NCBI GenBank assembly: GCA_934633985.1
Contig: CAKTYU010000008.1
Location: 38,069-102,068, forward strand
Reading direction: 5' to 3'
Length of the DNA stretch: 64,000 nt
Origin: an uncultured Clostridia bacterium
GTDB lineage: Bacteria > Bacillota > Clostridia > Christensenellales > CAG-138
The stretch's first letter is position 1. Every line of letters starts with the position of its first letter. The position numbers were made by a program, and so were the translations under genes. Positions 1-7,884 of this stretch are shown in pieces. Under the pieces are notes generated by a model. It was not told where the DNA came from and did no database searches. It saw nothing but the letters and a program-made list of their open reading frames with translations.

Positions 1-634
1 CCTTAGCCCTGGCGGTGCGGACATAGTCCATGCGTATGCACTCCAAAAGTGAGGTGCGCGTCATGCGAAGCTGGGATGCTATGAAGGAGCAGGCCGTTGT
101 GAACCATGGCAGTATGAAATGCTTAAAGGTACCCGTGCCGTAAGATGGGAGCCAGCCTAACTTCAGCGAAAACAGCAGTATGAGCATCATGCCTATCCAG
201 AAAGCCGGGAAGGACGCCAGCATCATAGCAAGCGTGGTCCCCATGGCGTCCCAGAAGGTGTATTGCTTCACCGCGGCCAGCACGCCCAGCGCGACGCCTA
301 TCACCACGCCTATCAGCGTGGCGCCGGCGGCCAGCGTCACCGTTACCGGGAAGCGGGCCATGACGGTCTCGAACACGCCCTTGCCGCTGAGCCAGCTATT
401 GCCGAGGCTGCCGTGGCAAAGATCCCAAATATACTTCGCGTAGCGGACCGTAAAGGGCTTATCGTAGCCCAGCTCGGCGTTCTTCGCCGCCACGGCCTCC
501 TCGCTGGCCATCTGACCGAGGATCAGGTGGCCGGGGTCGCTGGGCGTCAGATCCAGTATGAAATAGACGACGAACACTATGATCAGGATCGTCGGGATCA
601 GCGCCAGCAAACGCTTAAGAACAAATTTCCCCAT
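1..634 (-). CDS. Dipeptide/oligopeptide ABC transporter permease, DppB/OppB type (3' end beyond window)
   Basis: This is an inner-membrane permease subunit of a peptide-type (DppB/OppB) ABC importer; about 211 residues are visible and the C-terminus lies outside the window. The N-terminus reads MGKFVLKRLLALIPTILII, the typical first membrane helix, followed by an external loop with DLTPSDPGH. The binding-protein-dependent transport domain then begins (TVTLAAGATLIGVVIGVALG), with several further membrane segments. The ATG at 634 has a strong AGGAGGAAA site. It lies 52 bp downstream of the amidohydrolase gene on the same strand and is probably in that operon, so the substrate may be a peptide or amide that the hydrolase processes. 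The substrate itself cannot be read from the sequence. Confidence 0.9.
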   Translation of the reverse strand, partial: MGKFVLKRLLALIPTILIIVFVVYFILDLTPSDPGHLILGQMASEEAVAAKNAELGYDKPFTVRYAKYIWDLCHGSLGNSWLSGKGVFETVMARFPVTVTLAAGATLIGVVIGVALGVLAAVKQYTFWDAMGTTLAMMLASFPAFWIGMMLILLFSLKLGWLPSYGTGTFKHFILPWFTTACSFIASQLRMTRTSLLECIRMDYVRTARAK

Positions 635-686
635 GTGTTTTTTTCCTCCTAATGTTTACACATCTCTCCTACCGGAGACATAAAAC

Positions 687-1829
687 TCAGCTGCGATGAT
701 AGAGTACGCTTCCCTCGCCTATGGTATAGACCACATGCGCCCCCATATCCGTACCGGGCAGGCCTTTGAACACGGCGAAATTTGCGTACTTTCCCACTTC
801 GATACTGCCCAGCTCTGCATCCAGACCGATAACTTTGGCGGGATTGATAGTTATCATGCGCATTACACGAATGGGATCGGCTCCCTCTCGAACGGCTTGC
901 TCGGCATGGCTGAGCAGGCTATCCAGCCCTTCCAACGGCGAGTCCACCGTCAGACAGCAGAGAGTGCCGGCCTCGTCCAGCTTGGCAACAGCGTCCACAT
1001 CCACAAAACGCGACTCATAGAAAGACTTGCGTCCGCCGATGGGGCCGTATACGATCCCGCATCCGCTGGCAACGATTTCATCAAGATAGTTGCCGGAGCC
1101 CCAAGCATGCTCAATGGTAAAGCGGAGATTATACTTGGACAGGCACTGAATCGCTGCGGCCATGTCGTTGTGGGTGCAGTGGATGCGGGCGGGGATCTCC
1201 CTCTTCAGCACGGGGATCGCCACCTCATATTGTTCGTTGTACTCCACCTGTTCGCCGCGATCCTTTTTATCCATATAGGCCTTGGCGTTGGCAAAATACT
1301 CCTCCAGAATAAAGGTAGCGCCCATGCGGGAATCCGGCTCCATATTCTTGTTCTGGAACATGCCCTTGGGATTTTCGCCCAGGGAGAGTTTCATACACAT
1401 ATTGCGCTTGAGGCACATCTCGAAGATATTGCTGCCCCATGTGCGGGTGGCAAAGCCGGTGCCATCGATAACATCAGAACTGCCGGGGACAATGCCCAAA
1501 GTAGTAACGCCATTCTCTACCGCCCAGCGATAACAGCCATTGGTAGGATCAGCGGCATAGATAACATCCATCTCGGGGCTTACGGGATGCGCCGTGTCCG
1601 TACAATAAGACAAAGTTGCCATATCCCCGTTGGGGCCGAGACCTGCGTGGGCATGGCAATCCACGATTCCCGGCAGCAGGTTCAGGCCGGTCAGATCTAT
1701 GGTCTCTGCTCCGTCAGCTGAGAGATCCTTGCCGATCTCCTTGATCCTTCCGTTCTCACAGAGAACATCGCCCACAAAGGGAGCTTCCTCCGTCTGAGGA
1801 TAAACGGTGGCATTCTTCAGCAGTAACAT
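687..1829 (-). CDS. Metal-dependent amidohydrolase (imidazolonepropionase-like family), intact active site
   Basis: A 380-residue cytosolic hydrolase of the amidohydrolase superfamily, related to imidazolonepropionase and associated proteins, which hydrolyse cyclic amides or C-N bonds. The metal-binding HxH follows strand 1 (GIVDCHAHAG, His59 and His61). Later histidines occur in RIHCTHNDM and FTIEHAWGSG, and the catalytic Asp in CLTVDSPLEG, so the ligand set looks complete. The C-terminal ITINPAKVIGL and GSIEVGKYANF segments are typical of the family. I chose ATG 1829, preceded by AAAGGGAGG, over an upstream in-frame start that overlaps the neighbouring gene. It lies between a degenerate paralogue and the peptide permease. 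The exact substrate is unknown. Confidence 0.88.
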   Translation of the reverse strand: MLLLKNATVYPQTEEAPFVGDVLCENGRIKEIGKDLSADGAETIDLTGLNLLPGIVDCHAHAGLGPNGDMATLSYCTDTAHPVSPEMDVIYAADPTNGCYRWAVENGVTTLGIVPGSSDVIDGTGFATRTWGSNIFEMCLKRNMCMKLSLGENPKGMFQNKNMEPDSRMGATFILEEYFANAKAYMDKKDRGEQVEYNEQYEVAIPVLKREIPARIHCTHNDMAAAIQCLSKYNLRFTIEHAWGSGNYLDEIVASGCGIVYGPIGGRKSFYESRFVDVDAVAKLDEAGTLCCLTVDSPLEGLDSLLSHAEQAVREGADPIRVMRMITINPAKVIGLDAELGSIEVGKYANFAVFKGLPGTDMGAHVVYTIGEGSVLYHRS

Positions 1830-1849
1830 ATTAGTGAATCCTCCCTTTC

Positions 1850-2983
1850 TCAAGCCTGATAAACGGTCTCGCCGTTGATAACGGTCTCCAGCAGTACCGC
1901 ATTGCACTTTTCAATGGGATTGCCTTCATAGATCAGATAGTCTGCATCCAAGCCGGCCTTTAGCTGGCCGATACGGTCGGAAACGCCAAAGAACTCAGCG
2001 GGGTTGACCGTCAGCATGGAGACGATCTCCTCGCTGTTGGTGCAGGTCTGCATCAGCTTGGAAGCGTTCCAAAGTAGCATCTCACGCCCCCATGCCATAT
2101 TGGGTCCTAAAACGGTGAGGCCAAATTTGGTTCCGCCTTCCGCCATATTCATAAGCTTGGCAAAATCCATATGGCGTACCAGATGCGTAGCATTGCGTGA
2201 TGTATCGCCCAGCACTACTGCCGCGCCGCGCTTCTTAATTGCATCGGCACAGCGATCCGCCTCATACGAAAGCGTGAAGATGATCTTCATTTTTGTGTAT
2301 TCCTTGGTCGCTTCAAGGAAACGCTCCATCTCCGGTGCGGTCTCGCAGGCGACAAGAATGGGCATCCTGCCCTCACGCACAGCATCCATGACTTCTTTGG
2401 TGCGCTGACTGCGGTAGTCATTGGCATACTCTGTGGTTTGCAGCGCCGTCTTCAGCATGGCGATCAGGGCCATTGGCGTTTGGGGGCTGCCCTTGCCGCT
2501 AAATACGCGGATAACTTCGCTGGTCATGGAAGCCTTCATCGCCGCATCGCGCTTGACCGTGATCTTATTTATATTTTTTCCCTTGGTCTTTACTACGGTG
2601 CAGGTGCCGCCCAGGATCCCCTCATTGCCCGGGGTAACTAACATACTGGTGATGCCGGCCTTATACAATTCCTGAAGGCTCAGCTCATCGGGATCGATAG
2701 AATGCCAGATATCGAGATACGGCGTGACAGGGTTCGAGTTTTCGTTATAGTCCTTTGCAAAAAAAGCCATGTCCTGCGCGCCGAGGAAATTTCCGGAATC
2801 AATAAAGCCGGGAAATACATGCTTTCCGTCGAGAGAGCGGCTTTCGTCCCCATTGATGTTCTTTCCGACCTCGACTATTTTGCCGTCCGCAATCCTCATG
2901 TCGCCTTGGAACACTTCCCCATTGCCGATATGAAGCGTTGCATTTTTCAGAATCATTCTTTCTTTCCGCCGCTTTCCTCTCAA
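1850..2983 (-). CDS. Amidohydrolase-like protein lacking the metal ligands (probable pseudoenzyme)
   Basis: A 377-residue paralogue of the neighbouring amidohydrolase: it keeps the N-terminal MILKNATLHIGNG strand and the C-terminal MLTVNPAEFFGV and IGQLKAGLDADYLIYEGNP motifs. The HxH site reads GFIDSGNFLG, so both His are gone. The positions of the two later His read LVACETAPEM and FTLSYEADR, and the catalytic Asp region reads GLTVLGPNMA. It is therefore unlikely to bind metal like the family, and a scaffold or regulatory subunit is possible. A TTG at 2983 has an AAAGGAG site at good spacing; ATG 2956 (MILKNA) is the alternative start. It is the first gene of the run towards the permease, divergent from the LysR gene. 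Confidence 0.85.
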   Translation of the reverse strand: MRGKRRKERMILKNATLHIGNGEVFQGDMRIADGKIVEVGKNINGDESRSLDGKHVFPGFIDSGNFLGAQDMAFFAKDYNENSNPVTPYLDIWHSIDPDELSLQELYKAGITSMLVTPGNEGILGGTCTVVKTKGKNINKITVKRDAAMKASMTSEVIRVFSGKGSPQTPMALIAMLKTALQTTEYANDYRSQRTKEVMDAVREGRMPILVACETAPEMERFLEATKEYTKMKIIFTLSYEADRCADAIKKRGAAVVLGDTSRNATHLVRHMDFAKLMNMAEGGTKFGLTVLGPNMAWGREMLLWNASKLMQTCTNSEEIVSMLTVNPAEFFGVSDRIGQLKAGLDADYLIYEGNPIEKCNAVLLETVINGETVYQA

Positions 2984-3374
2984 AAGCAGCTCTCCTTTCT
3001 GCGTTTATGCTATTGCTATTATTTAAGCTTAATCTTTCATCTATTAAGGCGGATTATTCCCGCCCTGAACGTCAAGGCCTGTCCGCATCGACGTTTTATT
3101 AAGAAAGCTTGCCGATTTTCAGAGGGATGTTTCTGCCATTGCTCCGAAACCGGAGCCCTCCAAAAATACAAGTTTGAATATAGCATTTATATATGCTATG
3201 ATATAGCCATTAATCCAGCAAGGACAATTATCACACTATTTTGCACTATTTTCTATATGCACCTTGCACAATTGTTGTCGATGCTTATGGTGCATAATGA
3301 CCACCAAATTGTTGCTTTTTTGTTTTTTGATACATGTTGTACCATCGCCTCATTGATGATAAGGAGGAAAAACC
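2984..3374. promoter_or_regulatory. Divergent promoter region between amidohydrolase operon and LysR gene
   Basis: 391 bp without a supported gene. It separates the leftward amidohydrolase run from the rightward LysR-type regulator, the usual place for a LysR operator. It contains an exact inverted repeat, ATAGCAT-TTATAT-ATGCTAT (3180-3199), in an AT-rich stretch. The LysR gene has an AAGGAGG site just before its ATG. No convincing -35/-10 pair was fixed for either direction. Confidence 0.5.
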
Positions 3375-4256
3375 ATGGAGATCTTACAGCTCAGATACTT
3401 TTACACAGTCGCTCGGGTACTGAACATTTCCCGGGCTGCCAATATTCACGGCATCCCTCAACCCGCCATGTCCCGCACCATCTCCCGCTTGGAGGCGGAG
3501 CTTGGCACGGCGCTGTTCACCCGGGAAAAAAACCATCTTGCGCTCACCAATGACGGAAAGCTCTTTTACGATGAGGTTCGGCAATCGCTGGATCATCTGG
3601 ATCACGGGATCAAGACCCTTTCCACCCATCCTGAGAACCTCAGCGGTAATCTGCGCCTTTTCGCCATCATTCACCGCATGTCGCTGATCAGCTGCATGGC
3701 GGCCTTCCGGCAGAAAAACCCCGAAGTGACCTATTCGGTAATCAACAATCCCGATTCGGAAGGGAGCTTTGACCTTTGCATCGCCGACGAAAATCAGGAA
3801 TACCGTTTTGACAGCAAATGCCTTCTCCTCAAGGAGCAGGTAAGCATTGCCGTCCCCAAGCAAAACCCGCTGGCACAGAAAAAGGTTTTGAGGATCGAAG
3901 ACCTGCGCGGCGTCCCCTTTATCATCCAAAGCCGGAACCACAACCGTTTCCAGCAATTGGAGGCCATGGCGCAAAACGCGGGCTTCTCCCTCAATCTTAT
4001 CATCGAATGCAACGACCTGCGCTGTATTCAGCTTTACCTTGCCTCCAACATGGGCATTACGCTGCGTCCGGACATCGCCTGGAAGGACTTCTGCCTGGAT
4101 GAATCCGTATCCGTACCGCTGAACATCCCATTTTCACGGAATGTGTATCTATACTGGAACCGGAGCGTAGTGCTGTCCAACCCGACCGTCGCCGCCTTTA
4201 AGGAGCTCGTGGAGGATCATTATCAGAAGTTAGCCGCCCAGTTCGGTCAAGGTTAA
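3375..4256 (+). CDS. LysR family transcriptional regulator
   Basis: A 293-residue DNA-binding regulator. The N-terminal winged helix is typical of LysR (LQLRYFYTVARVLNISRAA, then QPAMSRTISRLEAELG and LFTREKNHLALTNDG), followed by a substrate-binding domain from about residue 90. AAGGAGG precedes the ATG at 3375. It is divergent from the amidohydrolase/permease run and convergent with the third amidohydrolase-like gene, so it most likely controls this locus in response to the transported or hydrolysed compound. That role is inferred from position only. Confidence 0.93.
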   Translation: MEILQLRYFYTVARVLNISRAANIHGIPQPAMSRTISRLEAELGTALFTREKNHLALTNDGKLFYDEVRQSLDHLDHGIKTLSTHPENLSGNLRLFAIIHRMSLISCMAAFRQKNPEVTYSVINNPDSEGSFDLCIADENQEYRFDSKCLLLKEQVSIAVPKQNPLAQKKVLRIEDLRGVPFIIQSRNHNRFQQLEAMAQNAGFSLNLIIECNDLRCIQLYLASNMGITLRPDIAWKDFCLDESVSVPLNIPFSRNVYLYWNRSVVLSNPTVAAFKELVEDHYQKLAAQFGQG

Positions 4257-4292
4257 GCCTTCAATTCTCTTGCCGTACTGCGGCGAAGCATG

Positions 4293-5159
4293 TCAGGCAC
4301 GATAAACGGTCTTACCGTTTATCAGCGTTTCCAGCAATCCCAGGCGGCCATCGGCGGCATAAACGGTTAGATCGGCGTCCAGCCCTTCCTTCAGCGCTCC
4401 TATGCGATCGGCAACGCCGAATGCCTCCGCCATGCGGCGGGGACAGGAGCCCAGCAGCTCCGCTCCACGGTCCGTAAGCTCCTTTTCCAGCTTTTCATCC
4501 GCTGCACAGCCCTGGAAGAGCAGCTTCATCTTCGGCCACTGCCTTGTCGCTTCCAGCACACGGCGAATTTCATAGTCGTGGTAGCAGGTCATCAGAAGCG
4601 GCAGCTTTCCTTCCCGGACGTCGGCCATCTCGTCATCCCCCGCCAGCGCATGCTGCAGCAGCCGTATCATCCCCATGGGGCCGATCGGCGCCGCGGGCGC
4701 ACCGGCCGGGCAATAGGTATTTACCACTTCATCGGTATGAGCGCCCTTCATGGCGACCCTTTGCTTTACCGTCAGCTCTGAAAGGCTGTCGCCAACAGTC
4801 TTGATTACGGCGCAATACCCGCTGAGCACATTCTTGTTGCCCGGTACCACTACCACATCGGTAATACCGCGTCCGGCAAAGGCCTGCGCTTTCAGCTCCG
4901 CAGGCTCAACAGAATACCACGCATCCATCGAAGTAAGAACCGGGAATGCGGTCTCCTGCCGTGCCGGAGTCCAGAACGCCATCGCGCCCGCATAGATATG
5001 CCTACCGCTATAATCCTTTTCCTCTCCGCCGCTCAAGCCGTTGCCTAATGCAGCGATTTTTCCGTTTTCGATCTTTAGATCACCCAGCATCACCTGATCC
5101 TTCCCCAGGTGCAGGAGCGCATTTTTGACGATCATAGCACTCTTACCAGTTTGCCCCAT
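4293..5159 (-). CDS. Shortened amidohydrolase-like protein lacking the metal ligands
   Basis: A 288-residue relative of the protein encoded at 1850-2983. Alignable segments include MIVKNALLHLGKDQ, VVVPGNKNVLSGYCAVIKT, GVADRIGALKEGLDADLTVY and LETLINGKTVYRA. The HxH position reads AGAMAFWTPARQ with no His. Compared with the paralogue, about 75 residues are missing between the RGAELLGS segment and FGVADRIG; this gap covers the region that holds the catalytic Asp in active enzymes. ATG 5159 was chosen, with AAGGAGG lying rather far (14 nt) upstream; ATG 5135 is an alternative. It is a separate leftward gene convergent with LysR. Function is unknown, and a pseudoenzyme partner is an inference. 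Confidence 0.8.
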   Translation of the reverse strand: MGQTGKSAMIVKNALLHLGKDQVMLGDLKIENGKIAALGNGLSGGEEKDYSGRHIYAGAMAFWTPARQETAFPVLTSMDAWYSVEPAELKAQAFAGRGITDVVVVPGNKNVLSGYCAVIKTVGDSLSELTVKQRVAMKGAHTDEVVNTYCPAGAPAAPIGPMGMIRLLQHALAGDDEMADVREGKLPLLMTCYHDYEIRRVLEATRQWPKMKLLFQGCAADEKLEKELTDRGAELLGSCPRRMAEAFGVADRIGALKEGLDADLTVYAADGRLGLLETLINGKTVYRA

Positions 5160-5225
5160 GGCGCAAGCCGGTTCCTCCTTAACTTTAATTTTTTTCTTTT
5201 CATACATACGGTCGATTTTCCCCAC

Positions 5226-5691
5226 AGCCGTACCATACGCTATGTTACAAGATCACTCATCTTTCACACTTTTCGCATTCTAACAGAAAACAGTCCCTTT
5301 GTAAAAATACATTTTTGGGTATACTGAGTATATTTTTCTTGGTATACATTTGTTGTGCTCTATAAAATATTTTCACTTATTTTTCTAAGCTTTTTAAGAA
5401 CGGCATCCTTGGCAGCGCCGCTTTTGTTTTGTATTTTTTATTCACTTTTTCCGTATAACGGAAAAATATGTCAATGCCCGTACAGCCCTTGCCGGCCCTC
5501 AGATCCGGCTGCATCTGCAACGGTATATTCGCTTTTTCCTTCCAGCAGCCGGCAGCGCCGTGAAAGCATCCGGCTTCTGCAATTAGTAACTAACGCCTGA
5601 TTCAGTTACATACCAAACCAGGCGTTTGAAATTTATTTTTCTATTGTCTGCTTTTTGGCAGGTGCGGCAGCTCCGCCGAGGCTAAGCGCTC
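5226..5691. other. Intergenic region with GTATAC repeats and an inverted repeat
   Basis: AT-rich 466 bp between the third amidohydrolase-like gene and sdaAA. The left part, upstream of the leftward amidohydrolase-like gene, contains two GTATAC palindromes (5319-5324 and 5342-5347) that could be operator elements. The right part contains an inverted repeat AACGCCTG...CAGGCGTT (5592-5599/5619-5626). No reading frame here has a credible ribosome site or recognisable product. Confidence 0.4.
5592..5641. terminator. Inverted repeat downstream of sdaAA, possible terminator
   Basis: An 8-bp perfect stem (AACGCCTG/CAGGCGTT) with a 19-nt loop. It sits 65 bp beyond the sdaAA stop codon. The T-rich tail (ATTTATTTTTC) lies on the + side, and on the - side there is no clear T-run, so the direction is uncertain. 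Confidence 0.4.
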
Positions 5692-6570
5692 CTATTTTTC
5701 TTTTTCCTTCATGCAGCGTTTTATCGCCTGACCGGAGGGGGTAGCCGCAAGGCCGCCAAGGGCCGTCTCGCGGAACTCCACGGGCATGTGCGTGCCCACG
5801 TCGCCCATTGCGTCTATCACCTCGTCCACGGGTATGCGGCTCTCCACCCCAGCAAGGGCCATATCCGCGGCGCTCACCGCGTCCACCGCGCCTATGACGT
5901 TGCGCTTTACGCAGGGCACCTCCACAAGGCCCGCCACGGGATCGCATATAAGGCCCATGAGGTTCTTCAGCGCCATAGCCACCGCATGGCCTATCTGCGC
6001 CCCCGTGCCGCCCTTTATGGCTACCAGCGCCCCAGCCGCCATGGCCGCAGCGGTGCCTATCTCGGCCTGGCAGCCGCCCGCGGCGCCGGATATGCAGGCC
6101 CGGTGCGCTATCACCGCGCCTATGCCGCTGGCCACATAAAGCGCCTCCAAAAGCTGATGCTGGGTAAGCTCCTCATAATTGCAAAGTGGCAGCAGTACCG
6201 CCGGCAGCACCCCGCAGGCCCCCGCGGTGGGCGCCGCAACTATGCGCCGCATGCATGCGTTTGACTCCGCCATGCTGAGCGCCTCCGCTATTACGTCGCA
6301 TACGTATCCGCCGGACATCGCCGCGCCGCGCATGGCGTATTGGCGCATCTTAATGCCGTCGCCGCCCACCAAGCCGCTGACGCTCCTTCGCGTACCGGTA
6401 TATGTGTCCGCCGCGTCCTGCATGGCCTGCCACGTGATGAGCATCTTTGCCATGGACTGCTTGCGCGTCACCTGCCGCTCCTCCATATCGGACTGCAATA
6501 CGACCTCCCAGAAGGGTATGTTCTCCCGCTCCATCTGGTCAAATATTTCCTTCATCGAATCGAGAGCCAT
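5692..6570 (-). CDS. sdaAA: L-serine dehydratase, iron-sulfur-dependent, subunit alpha
   Basis: Catalytic subunit (292 aa) of the oxygen-sensitive [4Fe-4S] L-serine deaminase, which converts L-serine to pyruvate and ammonia in the cytosol. Family motifs include PTAGACGVLPAVL, SGAAGGCQAEIG and LICDPVAGLVEVPC, which supply the cysteines for the cluster. Length fits the two-subunit Bacillus/Clostridium type. Its start overlaps the 3' end of the beta-subunit gene by 32 bp, so the two are almost certainly co-transcribed and translationally coupled. Confidence 0.97.
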   Translation of the reverse strand: MALDSMKEIFDQMERENIPFWEVVLQSDMEERQVTRKQSMAKMLITWQAMQDAADTYTGTRRSVSGLVGGDGIKMRQYAMRGAAMSGGYVCDVIAEALSMAESNACMRRIVAAPTAGACGVLPAVLLPLCNYEELTQHQLLEALYVASGIGAVIAHRACISGAAGGCQAEIGTAAAMAAGALVAIKGGTGAQIGHAVAMALKNLMGLICDPVAGLVEVPCVKRNVIGAVDAVSAADMALAGVESRIPVDEVIDAMGDVGTHMPVEFRETALGGLAATPSGQAIKRCMKEKEK

Positions 6571-7240
6571 CGTCCTCTTCCTCCTTGTCGTAATAGGTCA
6601 CGGAAATTATTCCGGGAAGGTCGTTCAAAAACTCCACCTGATTGGGCTTTACGTGCTGATCCGTCTCTATGACCATAAGGGCGTCGCCTCCCCGCTTATG
6701 GCGGCAAAGGCTCATGTTGGCCAGATTTACCCTCAGTTGGCTGAGTATGGACGTAACCGCTGCCACCGCGCCGTTCTCGTCCTGATTGCGTATGACGAGG
6801 GTGTTGAAATTGCCGGTAAAGCTCACGTCTATGCCGTCCAGCTTGTTTACGACTATCCTGCCGCCGCCTATGGAGGAGGCCTGCATGACAAGCTGCTTGC
6901 CGTCTGCGCCCGTAAGCTCTATCACCGCAGTATTCGGGTGCGCATCCCGCAGCGCAACAGTATCTATTTCATATTTTAAGCCCCTCTCCTTCGCCTCGTC
7001 GAAAGCGAAGGGTATGTGGCTGTCGTCAGGTTTCATGCCCAGCAGCCCTCCAACTATGGCGCGGTCGGTGCCGTGGCCCTTGCCGGTTTCTGCAAACGAG
7101 CCGTGAAGATGTATCCTCGTCTCCGCGGGCTCGCTGCCCAGCAGCGTGCGGGCCATGTTGCCCATGCGCGCGGCGCCGGCCGTATGCGAGCTTGACGGGC
7201 CTATCATCACCGGCCCCAATATGTCAAAAATGTTCGCCAT
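6539..7240 (-). CDS. sdaAB: L-serine dehydratase, iron-sulfur-dependent, subunit beta
   Basis: Beta subunit (233 aa) of the two-subunit L-serine deaminase. The N-terminal half begins MANIFDILGPVMIGPSSSHT, the hallmark of the SDH beta domain. A C-terminal ACT-like domain is recognisable (NTLVIRNQDENGAVAAVTSI and a second half with ISVTYYDK). ACT domains in these enzymes usually sense ligand or mediate dimerisation. It lies first in the operon, overlapping sdaAA by 32 bp. Confidence 0.96.
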   Translation of the reverse strand: MANIFDILGPVMIGPSSSHTAGAARMGNMARTLLGSEPAETRIHLHGSFAETGKGHGTDRAIVGGLLGMKPDDSHIPFAFDEAKERGLKYEIDTVALRDAHPNTAVIELTGADGKQLVMQASSIGGGRIVVNKLDGIDVSFTGNFNTLVIRNQDENGAVAAVTSILSQLRVNLANMSLCRHKRGGDALMVIETDQHVKPNQVEFLNDLPGIISVTYYDKEEEDDGSRFDEGNI

Positions 7241-7293
7241 GCTTTATCCCCCGCAAAAAATATAGAATATTTATAATTATACCATACAAAAGC

Positions 7294-7319
7294 ATTGAGC
7301 GGCACCCGTGCCGCTCAAT
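7294..7319 (-). terminator. Terminator after the PilT-like gene
   Basis: A near-perfect hairpin, ATTGAGCGGCAC/GTGCCGCTCAAT with a two-base spacer. On the - strand it is followed by GCTTTTGT, and it lies 30 bp beyond the stop codon at 7350. It also separates that gene from the sdaAB promoter area. Confidence 0.7.
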
Positions 7320-7349
7320 TCCGTATAATTTATAATAATATGAATGTTC

Positions 7350-7757
7350 TCACACATATTTTTTCAGGTAAGAGGGCATCTCTCCCCCATCTTCGCTGAC
7401 GCCTATGAATATTTCTATGCCGCTCCTGTCAGCAAAATCCTGTATCTGCGCGAACATCGCTTCCAGCTCGTTAAGCGGGTGCTTTACCAGCTTTCTGAAG
7501 CCATCCACATATATCTTCTGGAGGTCGAAGTCCTGAGCCGCTATGCCCGCAAGGAATCCGTAAAACATCTTGGGGCTGTTGATATTATAGTGTCCCGCGT
7601 CTATAAAGCGTATCGCATGCTTGAGATCGAAAAGATATTGGCCCTCCGCGTCAATAAATACCACGCTGCCCTGAGTTTCATTTACCGAGTCGTTTGCCAT
7701 TTGTATAATGCGCTTTGAATTGCCCGTCCCCTTTTCGCCAAAGATGACACGAACCAC
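7350..7757 (-). CDS. PilT-like P-loop family protein with altered Walker A
   Basis: A 135-residue cytosolic protein resembling small Clostridia proteins often labelled 'twitching motility protein PilT' or ATP-binding protein; function is not established. The N-terminus MVRVIFGEKGTGNSKRII aligns with a P-loop, but the Lys expected in GxxGxGK(S/T) is Asn (GEKGTGNS) and a Lys follows two residues later. A hydrophobic strand ending in Asp (GSVVFIDAEG) may correspond to a Walker B-like segment. There are no pilus genes nearby. It is monocistronic, ended by a strong hairpin. Confidence 0.75.
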   Translation of the reverse strand: MVRVIFGEKGTGNSKRIIQMANDSVNETQGSVVFIDAEGQYLFDLKHAIRFIDAGHYNINSPKMFYGFLAGIAAQDFDLQKIYVDGFRKLVKHPLNELEAMFAQIQDFADRSGIEIFIGVSEDGGEMPSYLKKYV

Positions 7758-7825
7758 TGATACTTCCTCCTCTTCTTTATTTATATATTTTGATATATAT
7801 CCATATATAGATTATAACCTTAAAG

Positions 7826-7860
7826 GGGCCCGGTAATCAACTTCGCCGGGCCTCTTTTTT
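7826..7860. terminator. Terminator hairpin after metK
   Basis: Inverted repeat GGCCCGG/CCGGGCC with a 12-nt loop, 25 bp beyond the metK stop. The + side carries TTTTTT. The - side (metK direction) is followed by CCCCTTTAAGG, so termination there is less certain. Confidence 0.6.
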
Positions 7861-7884
7861 CAAAACATTTGCAATTATGTGCAA

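Noticed and set aside
696..1721. A long (341-codon) frame antisense to the amidohydrolase gene
   Set aside because: It is the antisense image of a well-supported gene with family motifs, and it has no ribosome site or domain of its own. Similar antisense frames occur over metK, uvrA, uvrB and spoVAD because the DNA is GC-rich.
5355..5600. An 81-codon rightward frame in the 5.2-5.7 kb intergenic region
   Set aside because: Low-complexity AT-rich start, no ribosome site, no conserved motif.
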